Made by a program: the position numbers and the translations under genes. From positions 57,291-121,290 of the forward strand of contig JAJEFJ010000068.1 of NCBI GenBank assembly GCA_022820485.1: a DNA stretch of 64,000 nucleotides, given 5' to 3'. The DNA is from Candidatus Latescibacterota bacterium. GTDB lineage: Bacteria; Latescibacterota; UBA2968; UBA8231. The notes under the pieces were generated by a model. The model made no database searches. It worked only from the letters and a program-made list of their open reading frames with translations, and had not been told where the DNA came from. This document shows, piece by piece, positions 56,434 through 64,000 of the stretch. The stretch's first letter is position 1; every line of letters begins with the position of its first letter.

Positions 56434-56520
56434 GCCGGAGTGGCGGAACTGGTAGACGCGCTGGATTCAAAATCCTGTATCCGCAAGGGTGTGTGGGTTC
56501 GAGTCCCACCTCCGGCACCA
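56434..56520 (+). tRNA. tRNA-Leu (anticodon CAA), CCA encoded
   Basis: GCCGGAG...CTCCGGC-ACCA acceptor; GGTTCGAGTCC T-arm; long variable arm; loop TTCAAAA with CAA at 56468-56470. Confidence 0.97.
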
Positions 56521-56537
56521 TTTTTACTAGCCGTTGT

Positions 56538-56581
56538 ACGCTAGCGATGCGGAGCCATTCGCATCGCTAGCGTTCCCTTTG
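56538..56581 (+). terminator. Rho-independent terminator after tRNA-Leu
   Basis: ACGCTAGCGATGCG (56538-56551) gagccatt CGCATCGCTAGCGT (56560-56573), perfect 14-bp stem followed by TCCCTTT. Confidence 0.75.
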
Positions 56582-56699
56582 CATCTCCTAATGGGCTGCG
56601 CAATTTTGCCTTCCTTTTCTTCTCCCCCATCTGTCGCAAGCTCAATTAATTTTCTCCCCATCTGTCGCACTCCCCAAGTTCCGAAAGGAGATAACCGCC

Positions 56700-56858
56700 G
56701 TGACATCTCCGGAAATAAGACGCCTTTTCGACATCGTCTCGGTACTCGTGCTGCTGATTGTAGTTCCGGCTTACATCTTCTGTCGCTTGGGACTCATTCT
56801 GCTGATTGCAGTTCCGACAGCTTACATCTTCTGCCGTCTGAGGTCGCCCGCTGACTAA
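56700..56858 (+). CDS. Small hydrophobic protein with internal duplication (GTG start, 52 aa)
   Basis: Not in ORF track: VTSPEIRRLFDIVSVLVLLIVVPAYIFCRLGLILLIAVPTAYIFCRLRSPAD*; AAAGGAG upstream. Confidence 0.45.
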   Translation: MTSPEIRRLFDIVSVLVLLIVVPAYIFCRLGLILLIAVPTAYIFCRLRSPAD

Positions 56859-56870
56859 CGGGACGAGACT

Positions 56871-58661
56871 GTGCAAACGCTAAAAGGCCAAGCGCGCACT
56901 GCGCCGCCGCTATGGGCAGTCTTGGAGCGGCGACTGATCGACGCGATCGACGAGGCGGCACCGATTTTTCTCGAGAAGTACACCCGCCCCGGCGGCAGCC
57001 TGATATGGATGGAAGAATATCCTGGAGACGGGGTCTGGGCCGACGACCTGTACGAGGCATTTTTCAACTGGCCTCACTACTATGCTCTAGGCGGTAGCGA
57101 GTACACGGGCGTCAAGGCCCTAGAGGAGTGGAATGCCATTACCCGGCAGCTAGAGCACGACTACGGCCGCGTCACCCGTGAGTTTATCAACGACGACGAC
57201 TGGTTCCACAACGCGGAAAACTACATCTACTTCTATCACTTGGGGATGGCCGACCCGACCAACGCCGAAACGCGCCGCCGGGCGCAGCGCTTCGCCGGAT
57301 TGTACTTGAACGACGACCCGGCCGTGCCCAACTACGATCCCGAACACCGCATCGTGCGCTCGCCCTGTAGCGGCAGCAAAGGGCCACTCTTGCAAATGCG
57401 GCGCGGCGAAATCCACTACGACCTCACCCACGATCACGCCACGCTGGGGCCGGACTTTGATTTGCCCGCCAACTGGTGGGAGGATCCCGAGACCAAACGC
57501 CGCGTTGAGGAGCAATTCGACCAAGTGGTCATGCAGGGCGACGTGACCGTCAACTTAGGCGTAGTGGCGCTGGTGGCGACAGCCTTTCTCCACACTGGCG
57601 AGGCGCGATACCGGGAGTGGATCGAGGAATACGTAGGAGCTTGGATAGAGCGCACCGAGGCCAACGGCGGTATCGTCCCGGACAACATCGGCCCCAATGG
57701 CATCGTCGGCGAGATGCGCCGAGGGCAGTGGTGGGGTGGACTGTATGGCTGGACCGGGCGCTATGGACACAACATGATGGCCCACTCAATCACCTCGGCG
57801 GTGGAAGCCGCGCTGTTGATCACGGGCGAGACCCGCTACTTGGACCTGCTCCGCATGCACATGGATGCGCTAGTCGCACACGGTCGCGAGGAAGGGGGGC
57901 GGCTGCTCGTGCCCTACAAGCACACGGACGAAGGTTGGACCGACTTCAACCCCATCAATTCCAATGCGCCGATCCACTTGTGGGCCGCGTCCATGGAGGA
58001 ACGCGACTGGCAGCGGCTGGAGACCTTGCGCCGGGGAGCCGAAGACGAGTGGAGGCAGGTGGGGCAGCGCGGACCGCGCTCGCTCGACGACCGCGCCTGG
58101 ACCCGCTTTCTCGCTGGCGAGTCCCCGGATTATCCCGAGCGCATCCTGCAGGCCAACTACCGCGAGGTCGGCGACCGCATTGCCAAGGTCATAGACGACG
58201 AACAGGACCTGACCCGACTCGACGTACACTGGTGGCAGCAAGTCAACCCAGTGGTCACCGAAGCCTTAGTGCAGCTAACGACCGGTGCGCCGCAAACCAT
58301 CTACTGGGGCGGGTTGGCGCAAGGGCGGGTGCGCTATTTCGACGGCGAGCAGCAGCGGCCGGGTTTGCCCCCGGACGTTGCAGCTCTGGTGACCGGCCTC
58401 AGTGATGACTGTGCGGAGCTGACGTTGGTCAACTTGAGCACGAGCCGCACCCGGCAGGTGATCGTCGGCGCTGGCAGCTTTGGCGAGCACTGCTTTGGCC
58501 GGGTGCGAGCTGGCGATGAGGCACTCGACGTGGATAGCACTTATTTCCAAGTTGAATTGGCACCGGCCAGCCAAATCGAATTGTCGCTCGCCATGCGGCG
58601 TTACAGCCAGCAGCCTAGCTTTCGCCTGCCTTGGCACGGCGACGGGATTCCCTACCGATAG
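56871..58661 (+). CDS. Uncharacterised protein, likely (alpha/alpha)-barrel carbohydrate-active enzyme
   Basis: 596 aa intact ORF, GTG start; WADDLYEAFFNWPHYYALGGSE, GGIVPDNIGPNGIVGEMRRGQWWGGLYGWTGRYGHNMM, repeated helical pattern. Confidence 0.6.
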   Translation: MQTLKGQARTAPPLWAVLERRLIDAIDEAAPIFLEKYTRPGGSLIWMEEYPGDGVWADDLYEAFFNWPHYYALGGSEYTGVKALEEWNAITRQLEHDYGRVTREFINDDDWFHNAENYIYFYHLGMADPTNAETRRRAQRFAGLYLNDDPAVPNYDPEHRIVRSPCSGSKGPLLQMRRGEIHYDLTHDHATLGPDFDLPANWWEDPETKRRVEEQFDQVVMQGDVTVNLGVVALVATAFLHTGEARYREWIEEYVGAWIERTEANGGIVPDNIGPNGIVGEMRRGQWWGGLYGWTGRYGHNMMAHSITSAVEAALLITGETRYLDLLRMHMDALVAHGREEGGRLLVPYKHTDEGWTDFNPINSNAPIHLWAASMEERDWQRLETLRRGAEDEWRQVGQRGPRSLDDRAWTRFLAGESPDYPERILQANYREVGDRIAKVIDDEQDLTRLDVHWWQQVNPVVTEALVQLTTGAPQTIYWGGLAQGRVRYFDGEQQRPGLPPDVAALVTGLSDDCAELTLVNLSTSRTRQVIVGAGSFGEHCFGRVRAGDEALDVDSTYFQVELAPASQIELSLAMRRYSQQPSFRLPWHGDGIPYR

Positions 58662-58700
58662 GATTGACCGACGTCTCTGGCGTCGGCCATTTTTCCGATT

Positions 58701-58725
58701 GTAGGGGCAATCCTTGTGGTTGCCC
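58701..58725 (+). repeat. GTAGGGGC-family repeat copy
   Basis: GTAGGGGCAATCCTTGTGGTTGCCC. Confidence 0.75.
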
Positions 58726-58749
58726 TCCTTCCAATCAGGAGATAAAGCG

Positions 58750-59496
58750 ATGGACCAAGCCGACCGCGATTTCTTTGCTGCAAATGGCTATCTCAACCTA
58801 GGGCAAGTGCTCGACAATGACGACGTGCAATACTTCCGCGCCATGTTTGATGGGGATATGGAGAAGTATCCCTATTTCTGGCACCGCTACGGCTACCACC
58901 AGCACGCCAACTACGAGGCGTTGATCACCTCCCCGCAGTTCGACGAGTTGATTCGCCACCCAAAAATATACCCGACGATCGAGGAACTGATGGGCGGGCC
59001 GCTCTGCTTTGGCGAGATCGGGCTGCGGATGATGCGGGCGTACGACGGCCCATTGCACCAAGGTTGGCACCGCGACAGGCCGCATTGGGACGAACATCCA
59101 TTCCGCATGGACTACATCCAACTCATGGTCTATCTGTCCGATGTGGACGAGGGGACGCATTGCTTTTCGCTGTCCCCAGAAGCAGTAAGCCAGCCGGTGC
59201 TCGAAGATAAGGAAGAGCAACTCAAGCGGGGCGGTGAGTACCACTTGCACGGTCCCGCTGGGACCTGCGCGCTATTTAACGTGGCCGTCCTGCACACGGC
59301 GACGACGCGCCCCACGCAAGCAGAGCGGCGCACCGTGCAGATTTACTACGGGCATCGCAACCGGGCACCGCTGGCGAACGATTCGAGTATTCCGGCGGCG
59401 TTTTGGCGGGATAGTGAAGATGCAGAAACGCGGGCTTTTTACGGAGTTTTGAACGAGCGCACTAAGGTGTATTTGGCGGCGTTCCCCGGAGCTTGA
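58750..59496 (+). CDS. Phytanoyl-CoA dioxygenase (PhyH) family protein
   Basis: GWHRDRPHWDEHPFRMDYIQLMVYLSDVDEGTHCFSLSPEA, FNVAVLHTATTRPTQAERRTVQIYYGH. Confidence 0.87.
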   Translation: MDQADRDFFAANGYLNLGQVLDNDDVQYFRAMFDGDMEKYPYFWHRYGYHQHANYEALITSPQFDELIRHPKIYPTIEELMGGPLCFGEIGLRMMRAYDGPLHQGWHRDRPHWDEHPFRMDYIQLMVYLSDVDEGTHCFSLSPEAVSQPVLEDKEEQLKRGGEYHLHGPAGTCALFNVAVLHTATTRPTQAERRTVQIYYGHRNRAPLANDSSIPAAFWRDSEDAETRAFYGVLNERTKVYLAAFPGA

Positions 59497-59530
59497 CCCA
59501 TTTCCCTCCGTTGGGGCGGAGAAGGTTATT

Positions 59531-60697
59531 TTGCACACACCCCTATTGGACATCGCACCCACTGATCTGGTGGACATTGCAGTCGTCGCGTTGCTGCTTT
59601 GGGGTCTAGTGGTTTGGACCCGCCGAGCGCGAATGGCCCTGCTCGGTTTGGCTTTTTTGGGCGTCTTCTACCACCTGATAGCGCAGCAATTCAAGTTGCA
59701 GCTAACGACTTGGATCTTCCAAGGTTTTTTTGTGTGGTTAGTGCTGGTGCTGGTGGTGGTTTTCCAAGATGATTTGCGCCGGCTTTTTGAGCAGATCGCC
59801 ACGCTCGGTCTGCGCCGCAAGGCTCCACGGCCGGACTCCTCCAGCTTGGGAACGCTGACCAGGGGGTTGTGCCAGTTGGCCGTGAAAAGACGCGGGGCCT
59901 TGGTGGTCCTGCCGGGGCGCGGGCCGATAGAGCGGCATTTTTTGCAGCATGGGGTCCCTTTGGATGCGGAGATCAGCGAAGAACTCCTCGACAGCCTTTT
60001 CGATCCTGGTTCGGCTGGGCACGACGGCGCACTGGTGATGCAGAATAACAGGATCCAAGAGTTTGGCGTACATTTGCCGCTTTCCGAGAATAGGGACGAA
60101 CTGAAGGGAGGTGGTACGCGGCACGCGGCCGCGCTGGGCTTAGCCGAACGCAGCGACGCCCTGTGTCTGGTAGTCTCAGAGGAGCGCGGCACCATCGGGA
60201 TTGCCGTGCGGGGACAACTCGAGATTCTGGGCGATCCTACCGCACCTGTCAAACCGGGCGATTTGCGGGACAAGATCCAAGACCACTTAGAGCATACGGG
60301 TACCGAGGTCAAGGAGCGCCGGATCGAGTGGCGTTGGTTGGGGCGGCGCTTGGCGGAAGGTCTTTTGTCCTTTGCCTTTGCCTTGGGTGCGTGGCTGGTC
60401 TTCGTGCCGGTTGAGGAGGCGGTCCTCCAAGTGCGCGTAGACGTGGAGAACGTGCCCGCAGGATATGCGCTAACGGACGTCAGCCCCCAAGAGGTGGAGG
60501 TCGAGGTGGCCGGTCCGCGGTGGGCCATGTTGTTGGCGAGCAATGCGGGTCTCCAGGTTGTCATTGATGCCGATCTCGTCCGGTTGCAGCGGAGGACCTT
60601 TGAGGTGTCCGCCCAGTCCGTGCGCCATGCAACCGGGTTGAAGATTAAAAGCATCAAGCCAGAGAAGGTGAAACTAACCGTACAGAAAACGCGATGA
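59531..60697 (+). CDS. cdaA: Diadenylate cyclase (CdaA-like DAC domain) fused to YbbR-like domain; TTG start
   Basis: N-terminal TMs, VVFQDDLRRLFEQIA, GHDGALVMQNNRIQEFGVHLPLS, GTRHAAALGLAERSDALCLVVSEERGTIGIAVRG; then TM and YbbR-like LQVRVDVENVPAGYALTDVSPQEVEVEVAGPRW. Confidence 0.9.
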   Translation: MHTPLLDIAPTDLVDIAVVALLLWGLVVWTRRARMALLGLAFLGVFYHLIAQQFKLQLTTWIFQGFFVWLVLVLVVVFQDDLRRLFEQIATLGLRRKAPRPDSSSLGTLTRGLCQLAVKRRGALVVLPGRGPIERHFLQHGVPLDAEISEELLDSLFDPGSAGHDGALVMQNNRIQEFGVHLPLSENRDELKGGGTRHAAALGLAERSDALCLVVSEERGTIGIAVRGQLEILGDPTAPVKPGDLRDKIQDHLEHTGTEVKERRIEWRWLGRRLAEGLLSFAFALGAWLVFVPVEEAVLQVRVDVENVPAGYALTDVSPQEVEVEVAGPRWAMLLASNAGLQVVIDADLVRLQRRTFEVSAQSVRHATGLKIKSIKPEKVKLTVQKTR

Positions 60698-60731
60698 GGA
60701 GCGCGATGAAAATCACTGTGAAAGGCACGGC

Positions 60732-61466
60732 ATGGCACTGAGTGAGCAACAGATTGCGTTTTTTAAGCAGCAGGGCTATTTGATTCTGGAAAACTTCATC
60801 GCGCCGGAGCAGGTGGCCGCTTGGCGCGGGCAGTTCTGGAATCACGTAGGTGCCGATCCAACCGACCCGGCTAGTTGGCCCGATAGCTATGTGATCGACG
60901 GATTTGCAGTCGAACCGACCTTTGCGCAGTTGCCACAGATGCAGGAAGTAGTCGAGGCGATGGGCGGTGGGCAGTTTAGCGGCGGCGGCGGGTCCATGCT
61001 GGTGAAGTGGCCGGGCCCGGGGGAGGCGTGGGATTGGCCGGACCAAGGGCATATCGACGGCTATGGGCCGGGGGGCTGGAGCGGCGGTTTTATGCTGGGG
61101 GCGACGGCCTATCTCGACGATGTGGAAGCAAACGGCGGGCCCTTTATTTTTTGGCCGCAGAGCCATCTGCCGACCCACGCGTACTTCCGCGCGCATCCCG
61201 CCCACATCGACGGCAGTTTCCGCGACCGCGACGATTGGGAGCCGCGCCAATGGGGGTTGTTTTCAGACCGCTCGCCCCAAGGGCCGGAGCAATTTGTGGC
61301 GCGGGCCGGGGACGTAATTTTCTGGCACTGCTTTCTGTGTCACACCGGCTCGGTCAACATCCGCTCTAAGCCGCGGCTGGGGCTTTTCGCCCGCTGGCAC
61401 TACGCCGCGCGCGAGACGATGCGCTACGAGGTGCCGGAAGACCTGTGGAAGTATTGGGCGATCTAA
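60732..61466 (+). CDS. Phytanoyl-CoA dioxygenase (PhyH) family protein
   Basis: LSEQQIAFFKQQGYLILENFIAPEQVAAW; DQGHIDGYGPGGWSGGFMLGATAYLDDVEANGGPFIFWPQSHLPTH; FWHCFLCHTGSVNIRSKPRLGLFARW. Confidence 0.85.
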   Translation: MALSEQQIAFFKQQGYLILENFIAPEQVAAWRGQFWNHVGADPTDPASWPDSYVIDGFAVEPTFAQLPQMQEVVEAMGGGQFSGGGGSMLVKWPGPGEAWDWPDQGHIDGYGPGGWSGGFMLGATAYLDDVEANGGPFIFWPQSHLPTHAYFRAHPAHIDGSFRDRDDWEPRQWGLFSDRSPQGPEQFVARAGDVIFWHCFLCHTGSVNIRSKPRLGLFARWHYAARETMRYEVPEDLWKYWAI

Positions 61467-61590
61467 AACGCCCTGCTGTCGAGCCGCTCGGCCACCCGTG
61501 CGAGTTGCCCGTTTCGGAAAAATCGCATAAATTTTATGGTTTTGTAACAATCTGTCCGCCCTCATTCACCTTTTATCCTCGGGAGCTACA

Positions 61591-61836
61591 ATGGCCAAGT
61601 CGATGTTTTCTCGGGAAGTCGCCCTCAAGCTCGAAGGCGAAATCAACGCCTTTCAAGCCTGTCGCAGCCTGTCGCAGCGTGCGCGAGACATTAACACAGA
61701 GCGCAAACTGAGAGAAGCCGAAAGCGCAACTTCCGAGGAAGAGTTGCCCAATTCGTCGGCCAGTGCCATGCTGGACTTTGCCGAGGGTCGCATTACCCTC
61801 GCGCCGGAAGAGGATGCGGACTCAGACGAGCTCTGA
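61591..61836 (+). CDS. Small protein, possible divergent RNA polymerase omega subunit
   Basis: NAFQACRSLSQRARDINTERKLREAE resembles the omega helix (..AKRARQIN..) and MLDFAEGRIT resembles its C-terminus; weak similarity by eye. Confidence 0.4.
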   Translation: MAKSMFSREVALKLEGEINAFQACRSLSQRARDINTERKLREAESATSEEELPNSSASAMLDFAEGRITLAPEEDADSDEL

Positions 61837-62053
61837 ATCGCCCGCCGCTAGCGACAGCCCATCTACGCTCTTTGTGGGCCTGCCCTTCACTTCCGTTTCC
61901 AACGAAAAAACATATAACCGTCGCGCTGGCGGTCGCGTACCTTGCTGACTAGGAGGCAGGGAACGGGGCCGTCGGCTTAGCGGAATGCGGCGCGGCACAT
62001 AGTACTTTCTCCCTCTTTCGTAGAGCGGATAAACGCCCGGTAAAGGAGGCGTC

Positions 62054-62992
62054 ATGGGCCTACAAAAAAACTGCTGTCCCCGCCGCCGCTGGGGCAAGAC
62101 CGAGCTTTCCATACCAGTAATTCCATTCGGGACACAAGGTTTTGGTGGCCACTTCGGGCCGGTTGACGACGAAGAGGCCATGGCCCTGATGCGCCGAGCC
62201 GTCGATTTGGGCGTCAATCACTTCGACTGCGCCCGCTGCTACGGCGACTCGCTGCGCAAGCTGGGCCGCGCAATCAAGGAAGGCGTCATCGCCCGCAGCG
62301 AGATCATCATCAGCGGGCGCGTCTGCTACCACAGCGCGGCTGAATGGGGGGGCTACGGCGAGGGGCGGCCCGACTATTCGGCGGCGCGGGTTTTGGCCGA
62401 TGCCGAAGATCAGCTAGAAATTTTGGGGATCGAGAAATTCGACGTGCTCTTCCTCCACGATCCGCCCGAGATCGAACTGACCCTTGAGGCCGGCGGCGCG
62501 CTCGAAGGGCTGGAACGGGTGCGTCAGCAGGGTGCCGTGGACTTCATCGGCTACGGCATGGGACCCCACGACTTTCACCTCGCGCACATTGCTTCGGGCC
62601 GCACCGACGCGATGCTGTGCTTCAGCGACTACAACTTGCTCCGGCAGAGCGCTGCCGACGCCATCCTGCCAGCGGCCGCAGCCGCGGACCTCGGAGTTCT
62701 CAACGGCTGGTCAATCATGCGCGGCTGGCTGACGGGCGTGCCCGTGGAGCGCTTTATACCGCGCGACAAGTGGGGTGAAGACCAGCACCGGGCTGCGGCC
62801 ATGCGCTTGTGGTGCAACGAGCAGGGCATCGACATGCTGGAGCTGACGTTGCAATTTTGCCTGCGCGAGGAACGGATTCACGGCAACCCCATCGGCTCGC
62901 TGAACATCGAGCAGCTAGAGCGGAACGTCGCGGCTGCCATGGCGGTCGTCTCCGACGAAACAATCGCCGCTTTTGTCGCAGCGGGACTCTAA
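62054..62992 (+). CDS. Aldo/keto reductase family protein
   Basis: RRRWGKTELSIPVIPFGTQGFGG, RAVDLGVNHFDCARCYGDSLRKLGRAI, FDVLFLHDPPE, NPIGSLNIEQLERNVAA. Confidence 0.87.
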   Translation: MGLQKNCCPRRRWGKTELSIPVIPFGTQGFGGHFGPVDDEEAMALMRRAVDLGVNHFDCARCYGDSLRKLGRAIKEGVIARSEIIISGRVCYHSAAEWGGYGEGRPDYSAARVLADAEDQLEILGIEKFDVLFLHDPPEIELTLEAGGALEGLERVRQQGAVDFIGYGMGPHDFHLAHIASGRTDAMLCFSDYNLLRQSAADAILPAAAAADLGVLNGWSIMRGWLTGVPVERFIPRDKWGEDQHRAAAMRLWCNEQGIDMLELTLQFCLREERIHGNPIGSLNIEQLERNVAAAMAVVSDETIAAFVAAGL

Positions 62993-63068
62993 GTTTGACG
63001 CCCCTTGGGGGTGTTCCGTACTTTCCGCCCGCCGGATCCTATAACTCGATTCCCATCAAAGGAGGGGC

Positions 63069-63839
63069 ATGGGAGCTGCAGAAGATTATTACGCGCAGAC
63101 GATGGAGCTATTGCAACGTCTGCGCGATACGCAAATGGACGCTATCGATCGGGCCGCGGCAATCTGCACCGAGAGCATTGCCAACGGCGGGTTGGTCTTT
63201 CTCTTTGGTGCTGGGCACTCGCGGATGATGTGCGAGGAAATGACGCCGCGCCAGGGATGTTTCGTGGGCTTTTTTGCGTTGGTCGAGCTAGCGGTATCGA
63301 ACCACGCGTCAATCGTCGGCACCAACGGATTGCGCGGGCCGCTCTTTTTGGAGAAGTACGAAGGCTACGCCGAGGAGATTCTCCAGGGGTTCAAGTTCGG
63401 GCCGCACGATGCCTTTATCTTGATTTCGACCAGCGGCATTCGGCCCCTGATCGTCGAGATGGCCATGGGCGCTAAGGCGCGGGGCTTGCCCGTGATCGCC
63501 ATGCTGTCGAAACCGCACGGCGACCAGTCGCCACCAGCGCACTCGTCGGGCCAGAAGCTGATGGATGTGGCCGACGTCGTCCTCGACAACCAGTGTCCAC
63601 CGGGGGACTGCGTGCTCGAGCTAGAGGGGTTGGAGTGGCGGACTGGGCCGGTATCGACGGTGACTGGCGCGATGATGATGAATATGCTGCGCTGCGAGGT
63701 GGCCGAGCGGTTGTTGGCGCGGGGGATCAAGCCAGAGCTATTGCCGAGCCATCAGTTTGTCGGCAATGTAAGCGCGGAGGAGCAGCTAGAGCGGTTTTAC
63801 GAGGGCTACCGCAAGAGCCTCAAACATTTGTACGAGTAG
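63069..63839 (+). CDS. SIS-domain phosphosugar-binding protein (UPF0309-like)
   Basis: GGLVFLFGAGHSRMMCEEMTPRQGC, ILISTSGIRPLIVEMAMGAKARGLPVIAML, VLDNQCPPGDCVLEL, TGPVSTVTGAMMMNML. Confidence 0.88.
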   Translation: MGAAEDYYAQTMELLQRLRDTQMDAIDRAAAICTESIANGGLVFLFGAGHSRMMCEEMTPRQGCFVGFFALVELAVSNHASIVGTNGLRGPLFLEKYEGYAEEILQGFKFGPHDAFILISTSGIRPLIVEMAMGAKARGLPVIAMLSKPHGDQSPPAHSSGQKLMDVADVVLDNQCPPGDCVLELEGLEWRTGPVSTVTGAMMMNMLRCEVAERLLARGIKPELLPSHQFVGNVSAEEQLERFYEGYRKSLKHLYE

Positions 63840-63860
63840 GGGCGACCCTTGTGGTCGCCC
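63836..63860 (+). repeat. GTAGGGGC-family repeat copy that overlaps the SIS gene stop codon
   Basis: GTAGGGGCGACCCTTGTGGTCGCCC; TAG at 63837-63839 is the stop. Confidence 0.75.
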
Positions 63861-63968
63861 GCCTTGTGGTCGCCCGCCTTGTGGTCGCCCGCCTTGTGGT
63901 CGCCCGCCTTGTGGTCGCCCGCCTTGTGGTCGCCCGCCTTGTGGTCGCCCGCCTTGTGGTCGCCCGCA
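63849..63968 (+). repeat. 15-bp tandem repeat, 8 copies
   Basis: (TTGTGGTCGCCCGCC)x8 counted from 63849 in 15-nt steps; last copy ends GCA. Confidence 0.95.
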
Positions 63969-64000
63969 CCCATCCCTATCGACCCAACTCCAAAACCACA

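Noticed and set aside
63849-63968. Tandem array as a CRISPR
   Set aside because: Contiguous 15-bp units with no spacers; it is a simple tandem repeat.

Overview
Gene-dense, GC-rich bacterial chromosome segment, probably an uncultured Gram-negative of FCB or Poribacteria/Latescibacteria-like character (inference from gene content only). Housekeeping blocks: a partial queG, rseP-cdsA-uppS, 5-formyl-THF cyclo-ligase, dus, inositol-3-phosphate synthase, pnuC, prephenate dehydratase, hrpA, NfeD/NfeD/flotillin-like operon, tRNA-Leu(CAA) with terminator, and a diadenylate cyclase fused to a YbbR-like domain. These are interleaved with catabolic and accessory blocks: six phytanoyl-CoA-dioxygenase (PhyH)-like proteins, two enolase-superfamily enzymes, two Gfo/Idh/MocA oxidoreductases, a sugar ABC transporter, cupin/DUF3500-like/GH13/TIM-barrel genes, and three large exported proteins with FlgD/T9SS-type C-termini. 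Accessory elements: a convergent Type II restriction-modification pair, a complete-looking IS200/IS605 element (TnpA + TnpB) inserted just upstream of an ABC substrate-binding gene, three PIN-type toxin-antitoxin modules (one truncated), a dispersed GTAGGGGC... palindromic repeat family, and an 8-copy 15-bp tandem array. Signals I consider most worth follow-up: (1) the methyltransferase gene has an N-terminal RHH-like segment and a perfect 6+2+6 palindrome lying in the -35/-10 spacer of an apparently leaderless promoter, suggesting a self-repressing MTase; (2) a HicB-type antitoxin paired with a PIN toxin; (3) a PIN toxin with an inserted zinc ribbon preceded by a 14-bp perfect inverted repeat; (4) TnpB and its RE hairpin abutting the ABC operon; (5) a palindromic operator overlapping a near-consensus promoter between two divergent catabolic operons; (6) the CdaA-YbbR fusion. 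No CRISPR array and no rRNA were seen. All family calls come from reading the sequence; no database search was run.
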